A DNA stretch of 64,000 nucleotides from Nocardia mikamii NBRC 108933 (lineage in GTDB: Bacteria > Actinomycetota > Actinomycetes > Mycobacteriales > Mycobacteriaceae). Location: NCBI RefSeq assembly GCF_001613505.1, contig NZ_BDCM01000012.1, forward strand, positions 496,001 through 560,000. Reading direction: 5' to 3'. Both the position numbers and the translations under genes were made by a program. The notes below the pieces were generated by a model that was not told the origin of the DNA, searched no databases, and saw only the letters and a program-made list of their open reading frames with translations. This document shows positions 15,920 to 24,846 of this stretch, piece after piece (within the stretch, counting starts at the first letter, position 1; every line of letters begins with the position of its first letter).

Positions 15920-16504
15920 TCAGCCGAGCCGCGAAATATCGAGGACCGCCGACACCGCCGCTCGCACCCGCTCGTCGACAACCTCCTCGGAGGAGGCGTC
16001 GAGCTTCCCGTCCAGATGCAGGAAAGCCAAACCGTGGACCAACGCCCACATCGCGGTCGCGGTGGGCTCCGGGTCGGCGTCCGGGAAGATCTGTCGCACA
16101 AGCGATTCCAGGTATCGATGGATGGCCTCCACCGCGGCGGCCCGCTCCGGGCTGGTCGCATCGCAGGACTCTGTGAACATCACCCGGAACATGCCGGGCC
16201 GGGTCAGCGCGAATCGGACATAGGCGACCGCGATGTCGCCGAGGCTGCCGGTGCCCACCTGCTCCGGGTGCACGGCGGCCAGATGCGCGGCCAGATCGCG
16301 GTACCCCACCGCCGCGACCGCGGACAACAAGGCATCACGGTCGGCGAAATGGCGATAGGGCGCGGCAGTGGACACGCCGGCCCGCCGCGCCGCGCCACGC
16401 AGCGACAGCTCCGACGCCCCACCTTCCTCGAGCAGCTCGATCGCTGCACGCACCAGCGCATTGGGCAGATCACCATGGTGATATGGCGTTGCCGACGTTG
16501 CCAT
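15920..16504 (-). CDS. TetR family regulator (WHG-type), copy 2
   Basis: 194 residues from the ATG at 16504; an upstream TTG in frame would add five. Near-duplicate of the regulator at 10879-11451: in the 66-residue stretch starting Y-H-H-G-D-L-P-N only six positions differ, and the recognition part S-T-A-A-P-Y-R-H-F is identical. The last third diverges more, as expected if the ligand differs but the operator does not. It converges on the DJ-1 gene with a 12-base gap and closes the redox block on its right side. Confidence 0.9.
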   Translation of the reverse strand: MATSATPYHHGDLPNALVRAAIELLEEGGASELSLRGAARRAGVSTAAPYRHFADRDALLSAVAAVGYRDLAAHLAAVHPEQVGTGSLGDIAVAYVRFALTRPGMFRVMFTESCDATSPERAAAVEAIHRYLESLVRQIFPDADPEPTATAMWALVHGLAFLHLDGKLDASSEEVVDERVRAAVSAVLDISRLG

Positions 16505-17206
16505 CACAACCAACCTCAACAGGTATCAGTCATCGATCTCGAGAACCTCCACAGTAGCCGCGGCCGCCGTACGGGCTGTCGGGCACCAGCGCTGCCGGCG
16601 GTCGTGTCGACCCGCCACCGCTGAGTGCGGCGACGAGGTCTTCCACGGCCTGCGCCATCGGATCGAGATCGATGTCGGCACCTTGCCCCGACGCCGACGA
16701 TGGCCGGTACGCGATCGGAGAAGACCTGCCGGGCATCGACCGGACGGACCTCGTACCGGAATACATTGCCAGGCACGACGAGTGGCTGCACGGCGGACGC
16801 CGACCGACGGTACCGGTGTGGTGGGTCGCCGGCGGTGCTGTGCGGCGATAAGCCGAGCCGCACCGCCGCCGCGAAACCGGGGGCACCGTTACGCTCGCCG
16901 ACACCGTAATGCGCTGAGCAGCACCGAAACCCGGATATCCATCTGCGGCGGTGACGTCGTTACTTTCATCCGTTCGAGCCACGCCGAGCGATCAACTTTC
17001 TACGTTGCTGTCAGCGTATGGACCGACGGGCCGGCCGACCCGAGTAGACCGCTACTCGAATTCCGCGGCTACCTTCCCGCGGTCCGGTGCGGAGGCCCGG
17101 ATCAGGCTGCGTGACATGCCACCTACTCGCCGACTCTAATAAATAGATGCGCATATATCAGTAGACAGATAGGTCTCACGGCGCTCGTCATGGAAGGCGC
17201 CACCCG
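16505..17206. other. 700-base intergenic region
   Basis: No confident gene. It holds a 59-codon ORF (separate entry). Near 17139-17175 there is a short AT-rich tract (TAATAAATAG and ATATATCAGTAG). That tract is just beyond the 3' end of the SnoaL-like gene on the other strand and could be the border of lost DNA. No promoter palindrome was found upstream of the TetR gene here. Confidence 0.5.
16672..16851 (+). CDS. Possible small protein or gene remnant, 59 residues
   Basis: ATG to TAA, 59 codons, with unusually protein-like composition for this strand (E-D-L-P-G-I-D-R-T-D-L-V, then Y-I-A-R-H-D-E-W-L). No strong ribosome site and lower GC at third positions than in neighbouring genes, which suggests a remnant of a longer gene. 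Not recognised. Confidence 0.3.
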   Translation: MSAPCPDADDGRYAIGEDLPGIDRTDLVPEYIARHDEWLHGGRRPTVPVWWVAGGAVRR

Positions 17207-17941
17207 CTACCGCGCTGCCCCGATCCGGGCCAGGAGTGCGGGGAGTTTGGAGGCTGCCATGAGTGCGCGGAACTGCCAGCTGTCGTCGCGGGGCAGAACG
17301 CCGCCGCGCTGAGTGGCGTCGAGGAAGTCGTACAGGGTTTCGCCTTCTTCCATGAGTCCGTCGGCGTTGAAGTGGTAGCGGTCGACCGCCGGGCACTGGA
17401 TGAAGCGTCCGTTGCCGTAGATCACGGGCGCGGACTCGTCGTAGGGGTATAGGCGCAGCGGGCCGGTCCAGTGTCCGCTGCCGATGTAGCGGATCACGGT
17501 GCGCACCATGCCTTCCGGCGTCACGTCCAGATACACCTGGTTCGGCAGCGGGTCGTAGCGCCAGTCCGGGATGGCGTCGAAGAAGGCGAAGTTGTATTTC
17601 ACGAATTCGTCGATGCCGACGATGGTGCGCCCGAACGTCGTGACGTCGGTGTAGCGGATGTCGGGTGCGTAGAGCTCGTGGTTGAGGCTCATATCCCGGA
17701 CCAGAAAGCTCCACCAGTACTTCTTGGCCCATTCCATGACCCAGCTCAGATCGGCACCGAGTTTGCCGTAGAGCTCGAGTTTGCGTTCGAACTCGCCGAA
17801 CCACTCGAGGGTGCCGGCCTGCAGTTCGGCTTCGGGGATGGCCCGGATCGGTACGGCGCGATTGGAATTCAGGAATTCCGGTACCGGTTTCGACAACCGA
17901 GGCTGCCGCAGCGCCTGCTGGAACTGTTCTTCGTCGAACAT
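17207..17941 (-). CDS. SnoaL/NTF2-like protein
   Basis: Start set at the ATG at 17941 behind GAAGGGG; an upstream frame extension runs through the operator region. 244 residues. The central part (about 60-200) has the NTF2-like cone-fold pattern: E-L-Y-A-P-D-I-R-Y-T-D followed by I-V-G-I-D-E-F-V-K-Y, then paired strands W-R-Y-D-P-L-P and V-R-T-V-I-R-Y. Such proteins act as small-molecule cyclases, isomerases or hydratases without cofactors. Divergent from a TetR gene. Substrate unknown. Confidence 0.75.
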   Translation of the reverse strand: MFDEEQFQQALRQPRLSKPVPEFLNSNRAVPIRAIPEAELQAGTLEWFGEFERKLELYGKLGADLSWVMEWAKKYWWSFLVRDMSLNHELYAPDIRYTDVTTFGRTIVGIDEFVKYNFAFFDAIPDWRYDPLPNQVYLDVTPEGMVRTVIRYIGSGHWTGPLRLYPYDESAPVIYGNGRFIQCPAVDRYHFNADGLMEEGETLYDFLDATQRGGVLPRDDSWQFRALMAASKLPALLARIGAAR

Positions 17942-18002
17942 GAGTGACCCCTTCACACGATCGGCGCGACCGGCCACGATGCCGGAGCTGCGCGCCTCAA
18001 TG

Positions 18003-18028
18003 TGAATCACATGATTCATGTAGAATCA
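18003..18028. promoter_or_regulatory. Overlapping TGAATCA palindromes (operator)
   Basis: TGAATCA (18003-18009) and TGATTCA (18012-18018) form a perfect 7-base inverted repeat with two bases between. TGATTC (18012-18017) and GAATCA (18023-18028) form a second perfect repeat sharing the middle half-site. The site lies between the SnoaL-like gene and its divergent TetR gene, 45 bases before the latter's start. Confidence 0.65.
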
Positions 18029-18072
18029 GGTGATGTCAATGCGGTGTGCGGACGGGATGCGAGGATGATCGC

Positions 18073-18708
18073 GTGAGCACCGCACCCAAACTCTGGCGAG
18101 GCCAGACGCTGCAGGACCGTTCCGGCGAACGCCGTGAGCTGTTGCTGGATTGCGCTTTCGACCTGCTCGGGACAGCGGGAGCCGGGGCGGTCACGATGCG
18201 AGCGGTGACGCGACGGGCGAATCTGAGCCCGCGCTATTTCTACGAAAGTTTCGAAGGCCGCGAAGCGCTGGTCCTCGCCGTCTACGACCGGGTGGAAGCG
18301 GCGTTGCGCGAACGGCTGTCGGTGATCGCCGCGGGCCCCGACCCGTATGCGGCGATACGGTCGGCGCTGCACACCTGCGCCGATTTCTTCGACGAGGACC
18401 CGCGGCGGGCGCGGGTGCTGCTGCGTGAACCGTTGGCCGACGACGATTTACGGGCGCACATCACCCGCCGCACCCCGGCGGTGATCCGGGCTCTGGCCCC
18501 GCTGCTGGGCGAGGGCGCCGGGGATCTGTTCGCCAGCAGTGATGCCGCGCTCGCCACCATCGGCACCGCGCTGGCCGGAGCGTTGACGTCGGTGTACCTG
18601 GAATGGTCCGACGGGCACCTCACCATCGAGCGTGACCGGCTCGTCGACACCTGCACCGGCATCGTCGCCGCACTACTCGGACTCACCCTCGGCCCACGCA
18701 CTCACTGA
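18073..18708 (+). CDS. TetR family transcriptional regulator
   Basis: 211 residues from a GTG at 18073; an ATG at 18046 in frame would add nine residues. Helix-turn-helix near 25-65 with the pattern N-L-S-P-R-Y-F-Y-E-S-F. The C-terminal ligand domain is rich in Ala and Leu. Divergent from the SnoaL-like gene across the TGAATCA palindromes, so autoregulation and control of that gene are expected. Confidence 0.85.
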   Translation: MSTAPKLWRGQTLQDRSGERRELLLDCAFDLLGTAGAGAVTMRAVTRRANLSPRYFYESFEGREALVLAVYDRVEAALRERLSVIAAGPDPYAAIRSALHTCADFFDEDPRRARVLLREPLADDDLRAHITRRTPAVIRALAPLLGEGAGDLFASSDAALATIGTALAGALTSVYLEWSDGHLTIERDRLVDTCTGIVAALLGLTLGPRTH

Positions 18709-18752
18709 GCCCACCCGGCGCCCCGGAGGCGTCGTCGGTGCGAGACGTCGGG

Positions 18753-19430
18753 TCAGGGACCTTTGGGCAACGTGCGGGCGAGTGCACGCACGGTGGTCTG
18801 TAGTCGTTCCGGCGGGAATCGGTCGGGATCGGAAATGACCATGCGGCCGAGGGTTTCGATGAATCCGAGCATGACGTAACCGACGAGTTCGGGGTCGGCG
18901 TTGGCGGGCCCTCCGCGCAGCTCGATCCCGGCTTCGAGGAGCTGGATCAGCCGCTCGACGATCTTCTCGCGCGCAGCCGACAACAGTTCGGTGTAGTCGG
19001 CGGGCGCTCCGTCCGCGTGGGTCAGGATCAGCCGCCAGCGCACCGGGTCCGATTGCACCGCACGCAAGAAGGCCATGACCGAATCGGCGTAGGCCGTATC
19101 GGGGTCGATCTCGCGAAGGTTGTCGGGCAACGTGTCCATCACCTGGCGGATACCACGCGCGTGCTCGCGATGCAGAAGGCCGGCGACGAGTTCGGGTGCG
19201 GTGGGATACACCGCGTAGAGCACCGGCTTGGCGACACCGGCCTGCTTGGCTACCGCCTGCATCGTGAGGCCGGACAGCCCGTCCCGGCCGACCACCTGGA
19301 ATGCGGCATCGAGCAACTGCTCCCGGCGCTCGGGCAGCGGGAGCCGCGGACCGTTGCGTCTACCGGTCTTCCCCCCGGGCCGCCGGGGGGAGACCTGCCA
19401 CACACCGGGGAGTTTCTCTTCGATAGCCAC
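18753..19430 (-). CDS. TetR family regulator divergent from the mce operon
   Basis: 225 residues, GTG start at 19430. A basic N-terminal arm (about 15-35) precedes the helix-turn-helix (about 38-75, A-G-V-A-K-P-V-L-Y-A-V-Y). The C-terminal domain ends L-G-F-I-E-T-L-G-R-M-V-I. Position and orientation match the TetR repressors found beside mycobacterial mce operons. The region it shares with yrbEA contains CTACG-N4-CGTAG palindromes that recur upstream of the DUF2236 gene at 30273, so it probably controls both. A perfect GC-rich inverted repeat (19371-19378 / 19383-19390) lies in its 5' coding part. Confidence 0.85.
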   Translation of the reverse strand: MAIEEKLPGVWQVSPRRPGGKTGRRNGPRLPLPERREQLLDAAFQVVGRDGLSGLTMQAVAKQAGVAKPVLYAVYPTAPELVAGLLHREHARGIRQVMDTLPDNLREIDPDTAYADSVMAFLRAVQSDPVRWRLILTHADGAPADYTELLSAAREKIVERLIQLLEAGIELRGGPANADPELVGYVMLGFIETLGRMVISDPDRFPPERLQTTVRALARTLPKGP

Positions 19431-19492
19431 CCACGAATCCTCTCAAACGCCAGCGCGGTCGCGAACCCCCTTGCTAACGTCTCTCCTCATTA

Positions 19493-19553
19493 CTACGCAG
19501 CCGTAGAAATAACTCTACTCAAGCGTACTTAACCCTTGGCTACGCGCTGGTAG
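19493..19553. promoter_or_regulatory. mce operator region: CTACG-N4-CGTAG and two degenerate copies
   Basis: Perfect site: CTACG (19493-19497), CAGC, CGTAG (19502-19506). Second: CTACT (19515-19519), CAAG, CGTAC (19524-19528), one change per arm. Third: CTACG (19540-19544), CGCT, GGTAG (19549-19553), one change. Start-to-start distances are 22 and 25 bases. The region lies between the TetR and yrbEA starts. The same 22-base spacing recurs at 30287 and 30309. Confidence 0.75.
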
Positions 19554-19590
19554 CGAGGCGTGTCGTCGATGGACCGATGAAGGGGTGCAG

Positions 19591-20469
19591 ATGTCAGCGC
19601 AGGGCACGCACGGGAGGGTGCGTTCGGGCGGAGCAGCGGCGGCTTCCGACCGTCGACGCGTCATCGGATTCGGCGTCGGCTACTGGCGTGACCATCCGCA
19701 GCGCTCGGTGGAGACCGCGGGCCGCCAGGTCTCGATGACGGGGCGCGCGACGCTCGAGCTGGTCACCGCGGTGTTCCGGCGGCGATTTCCGTGGCAGGAG
19801 TTCATCAAACAGTGCGCCTTCATGGCGAGTGTGTCGGCCACCCCGACACTGCTGGTCGCGGTGCCGATCGCGGTGGTCGTCTCGATCCAGGTCGGATCGC
19901 TGGTGAGCCAGGTCGGCGCCACGACGTTCATCGGCGCGGTGAACGGGCTGGGCATCATTCGCCAGGGCGCTCCCCTGGTGACCTCGCTGATGATCGCGGG
20001 CGCCGTCGGGTCCGCCATCTGCGCCGATCTCGGTTCCCGCACGATCCGGGAGGAAATCGACGCCATGACGGTGATGGGCGTCGACCCGATCCGGCGCCTG
20101 GTCGCTCCCCGGCTCGCCGCGGCCGTCCTCGTCAGCACCCTGTTGTGCGGGTTGGTGGTCTTCGTCGGTTTCGCAACCGGTTACGCCTTCAACGTCTACA
20201 TGCAGGCGGGCACACCCGGCTCCTATATCCGCACCTTCGCCTCGTTCGCGGTCGCCACCGATCTGGTGGTGGCCATGCTCAAGGCCGCGATCTTCGGTGC
20301 GCTGGCGGCAATCATCGCCTGCGACACCGGATTACATACCCGTGGCGGACCGGCCGGAGTCGCCGACGCCGTGAACTCGGCGGTGGTGAACTCCGCCATC
20401 GTCCTGTTCGGCATCAACATCCTCATCACCCAGATCTACAACACCCTCTCCCCCTCGAAAGTGCTGTGA
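19591..20469 (+). CDS. yrbEA: YrbE/MlaE-type permease, first subunit of the Mce importer
   Basis: 292 residues from the ATG at 19591 (AAGGGG upstream; a GTG two codons earlier is possible). Integral membrane protein of the MlaE family with about five to six hydrophobic segments between 75 and 285. The conserved cytosolic loop is present (R-T-I-R-E-E-I-D-A-M-T-V-M-G-V-D-P near 152-168), the E-E-I-D-A motif that contacts the ABC ATPase. With YrbEB it forms the permease. No MceG-type ATPase is in the window; in actinobacteria it is usually encoded elsewhere. Confidence 0.93.
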   Translation: MSAQGTHGRVRSGGAAAASDRRRVIGFGVGYWRDHPQRSVETAGRQVSMTGRATLELVTAVFRRRFPWQEFIKQCAFMASVSATPTLLVAVPIAVVVSIQVGSLVSQVGATTFIGAVNGLGIIRQGAPLVTSLMIAGAVGSAICADLGSRTIREEIDAMTVMGVDPIRRLVAPRLAAAVLVSTLLCGLVVFVGFATGYAFNVYMQAGTPGSYIRTFASFAVATDLVVAMLKAAIFGALAAIIACDTGLHTRGGPAGVADAVNSAVVNSAIVLFGINILITQIYNTLSPSKVL

Positions 20470-20470
20470 G

Positions 20471-21331
20471 ATGGCCACCTACGTCCCCCCGCTGCTACGT
20501 CCGCTCCGCCGGGCCGGGGTCGCGGTGCGCATTCCCGTCGGCCTGCATGTCCGCCTCGGTCACCAGGGGCTGGTCTTCGCCGAGGCGCTGACCGCCGTTC
20601 CGTTCGTGCTGCGTCACTACCGAAAAGAGTTGCTGCGCCTCATCACGGATGTGACGTGGGGAAACGGTTCTCTGGTGGTGGGCGGCGGCACGGTGGGCGT
20701 GATCGTGATCCTGTGCGGATTCGGCGGCATCACCGTCGGCATGGAGGCCCACAGCGCGCTCGATCTGCTGACGATGAGCCCGCTCACCGGTGCGATATCC
20801 GGCTTCGCGACCACCCGCGAACTGGCACCGCTGCTGGCGACGATCGCATTCGGCGCCCAAGCCGGCTGCCGATTCACCGCACAACTCGGCTCCATGCGGA
20901 TCTCGGAGGAGATCGACGCACTGGAATCGATTGCGATTCGGCCGCTTCCGTATCTGATCACCACTCGGATGCTGGCCGCGGCGGTCGCCGTCGTTCCGCT
21001 CTACACCGTCGGCCTGGCGATCGCCTACGTGAGCACCAGGCTGGCCGTATTGCTTCTGGGCGGAACAACTCTGGGCACCTACGACCACTACTTCCATCAG
21101 TTCCTCGACCCGGTCGACATCGTCTACTCGGTGCTGAAAATCGTCGTGTTCGTGGTGATCGCCTCCTTCATCCAGTGCTACTACGGTTTCGTCGCCGCGG
21201 GCGGGCCCGAGGGGGTGGGCGTGGCGGCCGGTCGCGCGATCAAGATGACCATCATCGTGGTCGTCTTCGCCAATCTTCTTCTCACCTTGGCGATCTGGGG
21301 TATCGACCCCGGTATCCGGATCTCGGGCTAG
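20471..21331 (+). CDS. yrbEB: YrbE/MlaE-type permease, second subunit of the Mce importer
   Basis: 286 residues starting one base after the first permease gene stops. Same MlaE fold, with the loop S-M-R-I-S-E-E-I-D-A-L-E-S near 140-152 and the C-terminal membrane segment I-I-V-V-V-F-A-N-L-L-L-T-L. A-F-G-A-Q-A-G-C-R-F-T-A-Q-L-G is the conserved YrbEB stretch just before it. Tight spacing to mceA (8 bases) shows one operon. Confidence 0.93.
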   Translation: MATYVPPLLRPLRRAGVAVRIPVGLHVRLGHQGLVFAEALTAVPFVLRHYRKELLRLITDVTWGNGSLVVGGGTVGVIVILCGFGGITVGMEAHSALDLLTMSPLTGAISGFATTRELAPLLATIAFGAQAGCRFTAQLGSMRISEEIDALESIAIRPLPYLITTRMLAAAVAVVPLYTVGLAIAYVSTRLAVLLLGGTTLGTYDHYFHQFLDPVDIVYSVLKIVVFVVIASFIQCYYGFVAAGGPEGVGVAAGRAIKMTIIVVVFANLLLTLAIWGIDPGIRISG

Positions 21332-21339
21332 GAGTCGCG

Positions 21340-22737
21340 ATGATCATCGATCCGAGTGGCCGCGGCCCCGGCGCCCTGCGACTGGGCGTCATCGGCGTCA
21401 CCATGGTCGGCGCCCTGGCCGCGGGGATATATCTGCTGGGCCTGCGCTATACCGGCGCATTCGCCGACACGGTCGCCGTCACCGCCGAGATGACGAGCAC
21501 GGGCGACGGTATGCCACCACACGCCGATGTGAAGTTCCGCGGCATGATCGTGGGCTCCGTCGCCGATGTGGACATCGCCGCCGAGGGGCAGCGCCAGCTG
21601 GTTCGACTGCGCCTGAAACCGTCGGTGGCGCAGCGGATTCCAGCGACCGTGACCGCACGGGTGGTTCCGGCGAACCTGTTCGGCGTCACCGCTCTCGAGC
21701 TGGTCGACAACGGGCCGGGCCGCGACGGTCTGCGCACCGGCACGACGATCCGCCAGGACACCAGCGCTGCCACCGCCCAGCTACAGGCCACGTTGACCAC
21801 ACTGCGCACCGTCCTGGAAGCGATCCAGCCGCAGAGGTTGGCTCGCGTCCTGGGGGCCCTCGCCGACGCGCTGGATGCCGGCGCCCGTGTCCCCGGCTCG
21901 ACCATCGAACGACTCGACACCTGGACCACACAGGTGCGAGCGATCCCGGGTATCGGAGACATGCTGGGGAACCTCGGTGCCGCCGCGACGGCGGTGAACC
22001 GCTCGGCACCGGAGCTGATCGAGGCGCTCGGCGACTCGGTGACCGCGGCGCGCACCTTCACCGAACGGCGAGCGAAACTGGTCGCCCTTCTCACCGACGC
22101 CGGGTCTGCCGTGGCGGCCACCAACGGGCTGTTCGCCCGAAACCCCGACGCCGGAAAGGAATTGGTATCCGGGCTCGACGACGTCTTCGGCGCCGTGGCC
22201 GCCGATCCGGATGCGATCGGCGCCTCGGTCGCGAATCTGAATCAGGCGCTGAGCGCCTACGCCACCATCTTCACCTGGGGACCACATCAGCAGATGCGAT
22301 GGGCCATCGACGTGACCTTCACACCGTTTCGCCCCTATACCGCCGCCGACTGCCCACACTACGGGCAGCTCGTCGGTCCCCGATGCGACGCGGTACCCGA
22401 CTCTCCTGCGCCACAGGAGTTTCCGCCTCCGCTGCTGCCGGGGCGGATCGGCCCGGCAGTTCCCGGAACGAACACCCCGGCCGGGCCGCCTCTGCCCTGG
22501 CTTCCGGGGCTACCGCCCATCCCCGGTCTCACCGCACCCGCAGGCCCGGCGGCGGAGGGGCCGCCGGCACCGACGACGCCCGGTGCCGCAGCTCCTGCCT
22601 CCTATACCGGGAACGCGGCGATCACCGCCCTCCTCGGGCGCGAGCCGAACCCCGCCCAGCTGTTGCTGCTGCGACCGGTGCTCGCCGACGGCACTGTCAC
22701 AGTGCGCACCTCACCACTCTCGAACGGCGGACGTTGA
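21340..22737 (+). CDS. mceA: Mce family protein, position A
   Basis: 465 residues. A single N-terminal membrane anchor (about 15-37), then the MlaD/MCE domain (about 42-120, with V-K-F-R-G-M-I-V-G-S-V), a long helical region (about 140-320), and a Pro-rich tail from about 355. Mce proteins form a hexameric periplasmic tunnel that hands lipids or sterols to YrbE. Cys residues near 345-355 (A-D-C-P-H-Y, R-C-D-A) may form a disulfide. Confidence 0.92.
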   Translation: MIIDPSGRGPGALRLGVIGVTMVGALAAGIYLLGLRYTGAFADTVAVTAEMTSTGDGMPPHADVKFRGMIVGSVADVDIAAEGQRQLVRLRLKPSVAQRIPATVTARVVPANLFGVTALELVDNGPGRDGLRTGTTIRQDTSAATAQLQATLTTLRTVLEAIQPQRLARVLGALADALDAGARVPGSTIERLDTWTTQVRAIPGIGDMLGNLGAAATAVNRSAPELIEALGDSVTAARTFTERRAKLVALLTDAGSAVAATNGLFARNPDAGKELVSGLDDVFGAVAADPDAIGASVANLNQALSAYATIFTWGPHQQMRWAIDVTFTPFRPYTAADCPHYGQLVGPRCDAVPDSPAPQEFPPPLLPGRIGPAVPGTNTPAGPPLPWLPGLPPIPGLTAPAGPAAEGPPAPTTPGAAAPASYTGNAAITALLGREPNPAQLLLLRPVLADGTVTVRTSPLSNGGR

Positions 22738-22738
22738 C

Positions 22739-23761
22739 ATGATCACCACTCGCACAGCCGCACTCGGCTTCACGGTCTTCGTCGTCCTCGCGCTGGTCGC
22801 GAGCTGGACGGTCTATTCCACCTTGCAACGGTCGGTGTCCGGCGACACCAACCGCTACCAGGCGACTTTCGGCGACGTTCTCGGACTGCGCGTGGGTGAC
22901 GACGTGCGGATGGCCGGGGTTCGTGTGGGGCGCGTCGACTCCATCGAACTCGATGATCAGCGCGCCCGCGTCGGATTCCGCATCCGTTCCCGCCAGCACC
23001 TGTTCACCACGACCAAGGCACTGATCCGATATCAGAACCTCATCGGACAGCGCTACATCGCCCTGGCGCCGGGCTCCGGCCCGGCCGAGCCGCTACCACC
23101 GGGAGGCTCGATTCCGATCGAACACACCGAATCGTCCTTCGACGTATCGACGGTCCTGTCCGGATTCGAGCCGTTGTTCAGCGTGCTGCAACCCGATGAG
23201 GTCAATTCGCTGTCGCAGACTCTCGTCCAAGCGCTGCAGGGCGACGGCGTCTCACTCAGCGCTCTGATCACCCGGGCAGCGGGGCTGGCGAATACGTTCC
23301 GCGACCGCGACGAGATCCTGGGCCGGGTCGTCACCAACCTCAGCGGCGTCGTCGCCGGACTCGCCAACCGCGCATCGGAGCTGGAAACGCTGATCACTCA
23401 GGCGCGCACGCTCGTCACCGGGCTGTACGAAGAAGGCGAAACCCTCAAAGGGGCCGTCGACCGTGCCGCCGGAGCGACCGGGCAGCTCAGCGGTCTCATC
23501 GGCGCGATCGAACCCGGTATCGCGCACGCGCAGCAGTCGGCCACCTCGGGGGTGAATCTGTTGCTGGCCAACGGTTCCCGACTCGACCGCGCCGCGGTCG
23601 AACTGCCACTGCTGCTGGCCGGACTGGCTCGGATCAGCGGTAACGGTACCTACATCAACTCCTACGTCTGCGGCTTGGACGTCTCCCTGTGGGGCGTGTT
23701 GTTCCCTCCGGGGTTGTTCTCCCAGGTCGGCGGCAACTCGCACTCGGAGGTGTGTCGATAG
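22739..23761 (+). CDS. mceB: Mce family protein, position B
   Basis: 340 residues, ATG one base after the mceA stop. N-terminal anchor (about 8-28), MCE domain with L-R-V-G-D-D-V-R-M-A-G-V-R-V-G (about 48-62), helical domain with repeated heptads, and a short C-terminus containing Y-V-C-G-L-D and a final Cys. Second subunit of the Mce tunnel. Its TAG stop overlaps the mceC start by one base. Confidence 0.92.
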   Translation: MITTRTAALGFTVFVVLALVASWTVYSTLQRSVSGDTNRYQATFGDVLGLRVGDDVRMAGVRVGRVDSIELDDQRARVGFRIRSRQHLFTTTKALIRYQNLIGQRYIALAPGSGPAEPLPPGGSIPIEHTESSFDVSTVLSGFEPLFSVLQPDEVNSLSQTLVQALQGDGVSLSALITRAAGLANTFRDRDEILGRVVTNLSGVVAGLANRASELETLITQARTLVTGLYEEGETLKGAVDRAAGATGQLSGLIGAIEPGIAHAQQSATSGVNLLLANGSRLDRAAVELPLLLAGLARISGNGTYINSYVCGLDVSLWGVLFPPGLFSQVGGNSHSEVCR

Positions 23762-24846
23762 TGCACCGATTCCTCAACCGGTTCCGCAGAATCAACTGGC
23801 TGCTGGACCGATTCCAACTCCCCACTCTCCCCGAGATGTGGGACGCGATCCCGTCCTACCGGCAGAACCGGCACTTCTGGCTCGGCATCGGCGCCGGGAC
23901 CGCGGTGATCGCGCTCGTGTCCGGCGTCGTCTTCGTCACCGGCCTCGACCTCGGCCACCGGACCGTGCGCGCCGAGTTCGCACAGGCCGCGGGACTGCGG
24001 CCGGGCAACAGCGTGGACGTGGCCGGGATCGACGTCGGCACCGTCGCCTCCGCACACCTGGCCGGTGATCGCATCGTCGCCGAACTGAAGATACGACCCG
24101 AGGTCCGTCTGGGCCCCGACGCCACCGCCGCGATCAAGATGAGCACGATTCTCGGCAAGATGCACGTCGAACTTCACCCCGGCAACGGAAAGGGATTGCC
24201 CGGCAATGTGATTCGACTCGACCACACCGAAGTTCCCTATAATCTGGACAAGGTCGTCAACGACCCGAAATACACGAATTCCTTCGAACACCTCGAGAAA
24301 CTCGACCCCGCGGCCCTGCGGGCCTCCCTCGACGCCGTGGCCCGTCAGATGGGGGACTCGCCACAGCTCACCGCCGCTGCCCTCGACTCGGTCGGTGTGC
24401 TGGCCGGGGTGATCAGCGACCGCCGCGACGAAGTCGACACACTACTGAAGAACATCGACTCTGTCGCCACCTTGGTCGATGAGAACCGCAACGGCGTACT
24501 GCTGCTGCTCACCCGGGGCCGAGCGATCGGGGACGCGGTGGCACAGCGTCAAGACCTGGTGAAAAGCCTCCTCGACAACATCGCCACGATATCGAAAAGC
24601 CTGCAGCAGATCGGCGACGGCAACAACGGACAACTCGGCCCGCTGATCCGCAGCCTCGACACCATGTCGCAAGGCCTGCAGCAGAACCGAGACAACCTCG
24701 ACCGTCTCTATCAAACGATGCCCGTAGCGTTACGGCAGGTCAACAACACCTTCGGCAACGGGCCGTACGGCGAGGTCTACCTCCCCTGGGGGCTGTTCCC
24801 CGACAACTGGCTGTGCGCCACCCAGGCCGTCGCGGGGTGTCGCTGA
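23761..24846 (+). CDS. mceC: Mce family protein, position C
   Basis: 361 residues, GTG start overlapping the mceB stop. A cytosolic N-terminus of about 40 residues (basic, R-F-R-R-I-N-W), anchor near 41-62, then MCE domain with L-R-P-G-N-S-V-D-V-A-G-I-D-V-G. C-terminal W-G-L-F-P-D-N-W-L-C-A resembles the tails of mycobacterial MceC proteins. Third subunit of the tunnel. Confidence 0.92.
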   Translation: MHRFLNRFRRINWLLDRFQLPTLPEMWDAIPSYRQNRHFWLGIGAGTAVIALVSGVVFVTGLDLGHRTVRAEFAQAAGLRPGNSVDVAGIDVGTVASAHLAGDRIVAELKIRPEVRLGPDATAAIKMSTILGKMHVELHPGNGKGLPGNVIRLDHTEVPYNLDKVVNDPKYTNSFEHLEKLDPAALRASLDAVARQMGDSPQLTAAALDSVGVLAGVISDRRDEVDTLLKNIDSVATLVDENRNGVLLLLTRGRAIGDAVAQRQDLVKSLLDNIATISKSLQQIGDGNNGQLGPLIRSLDTMSQGLQQNRDNLDRLYQTMPVALRQVNNTFGNGPYGEVYLPWGLFPDNWLCATQAVAGCR

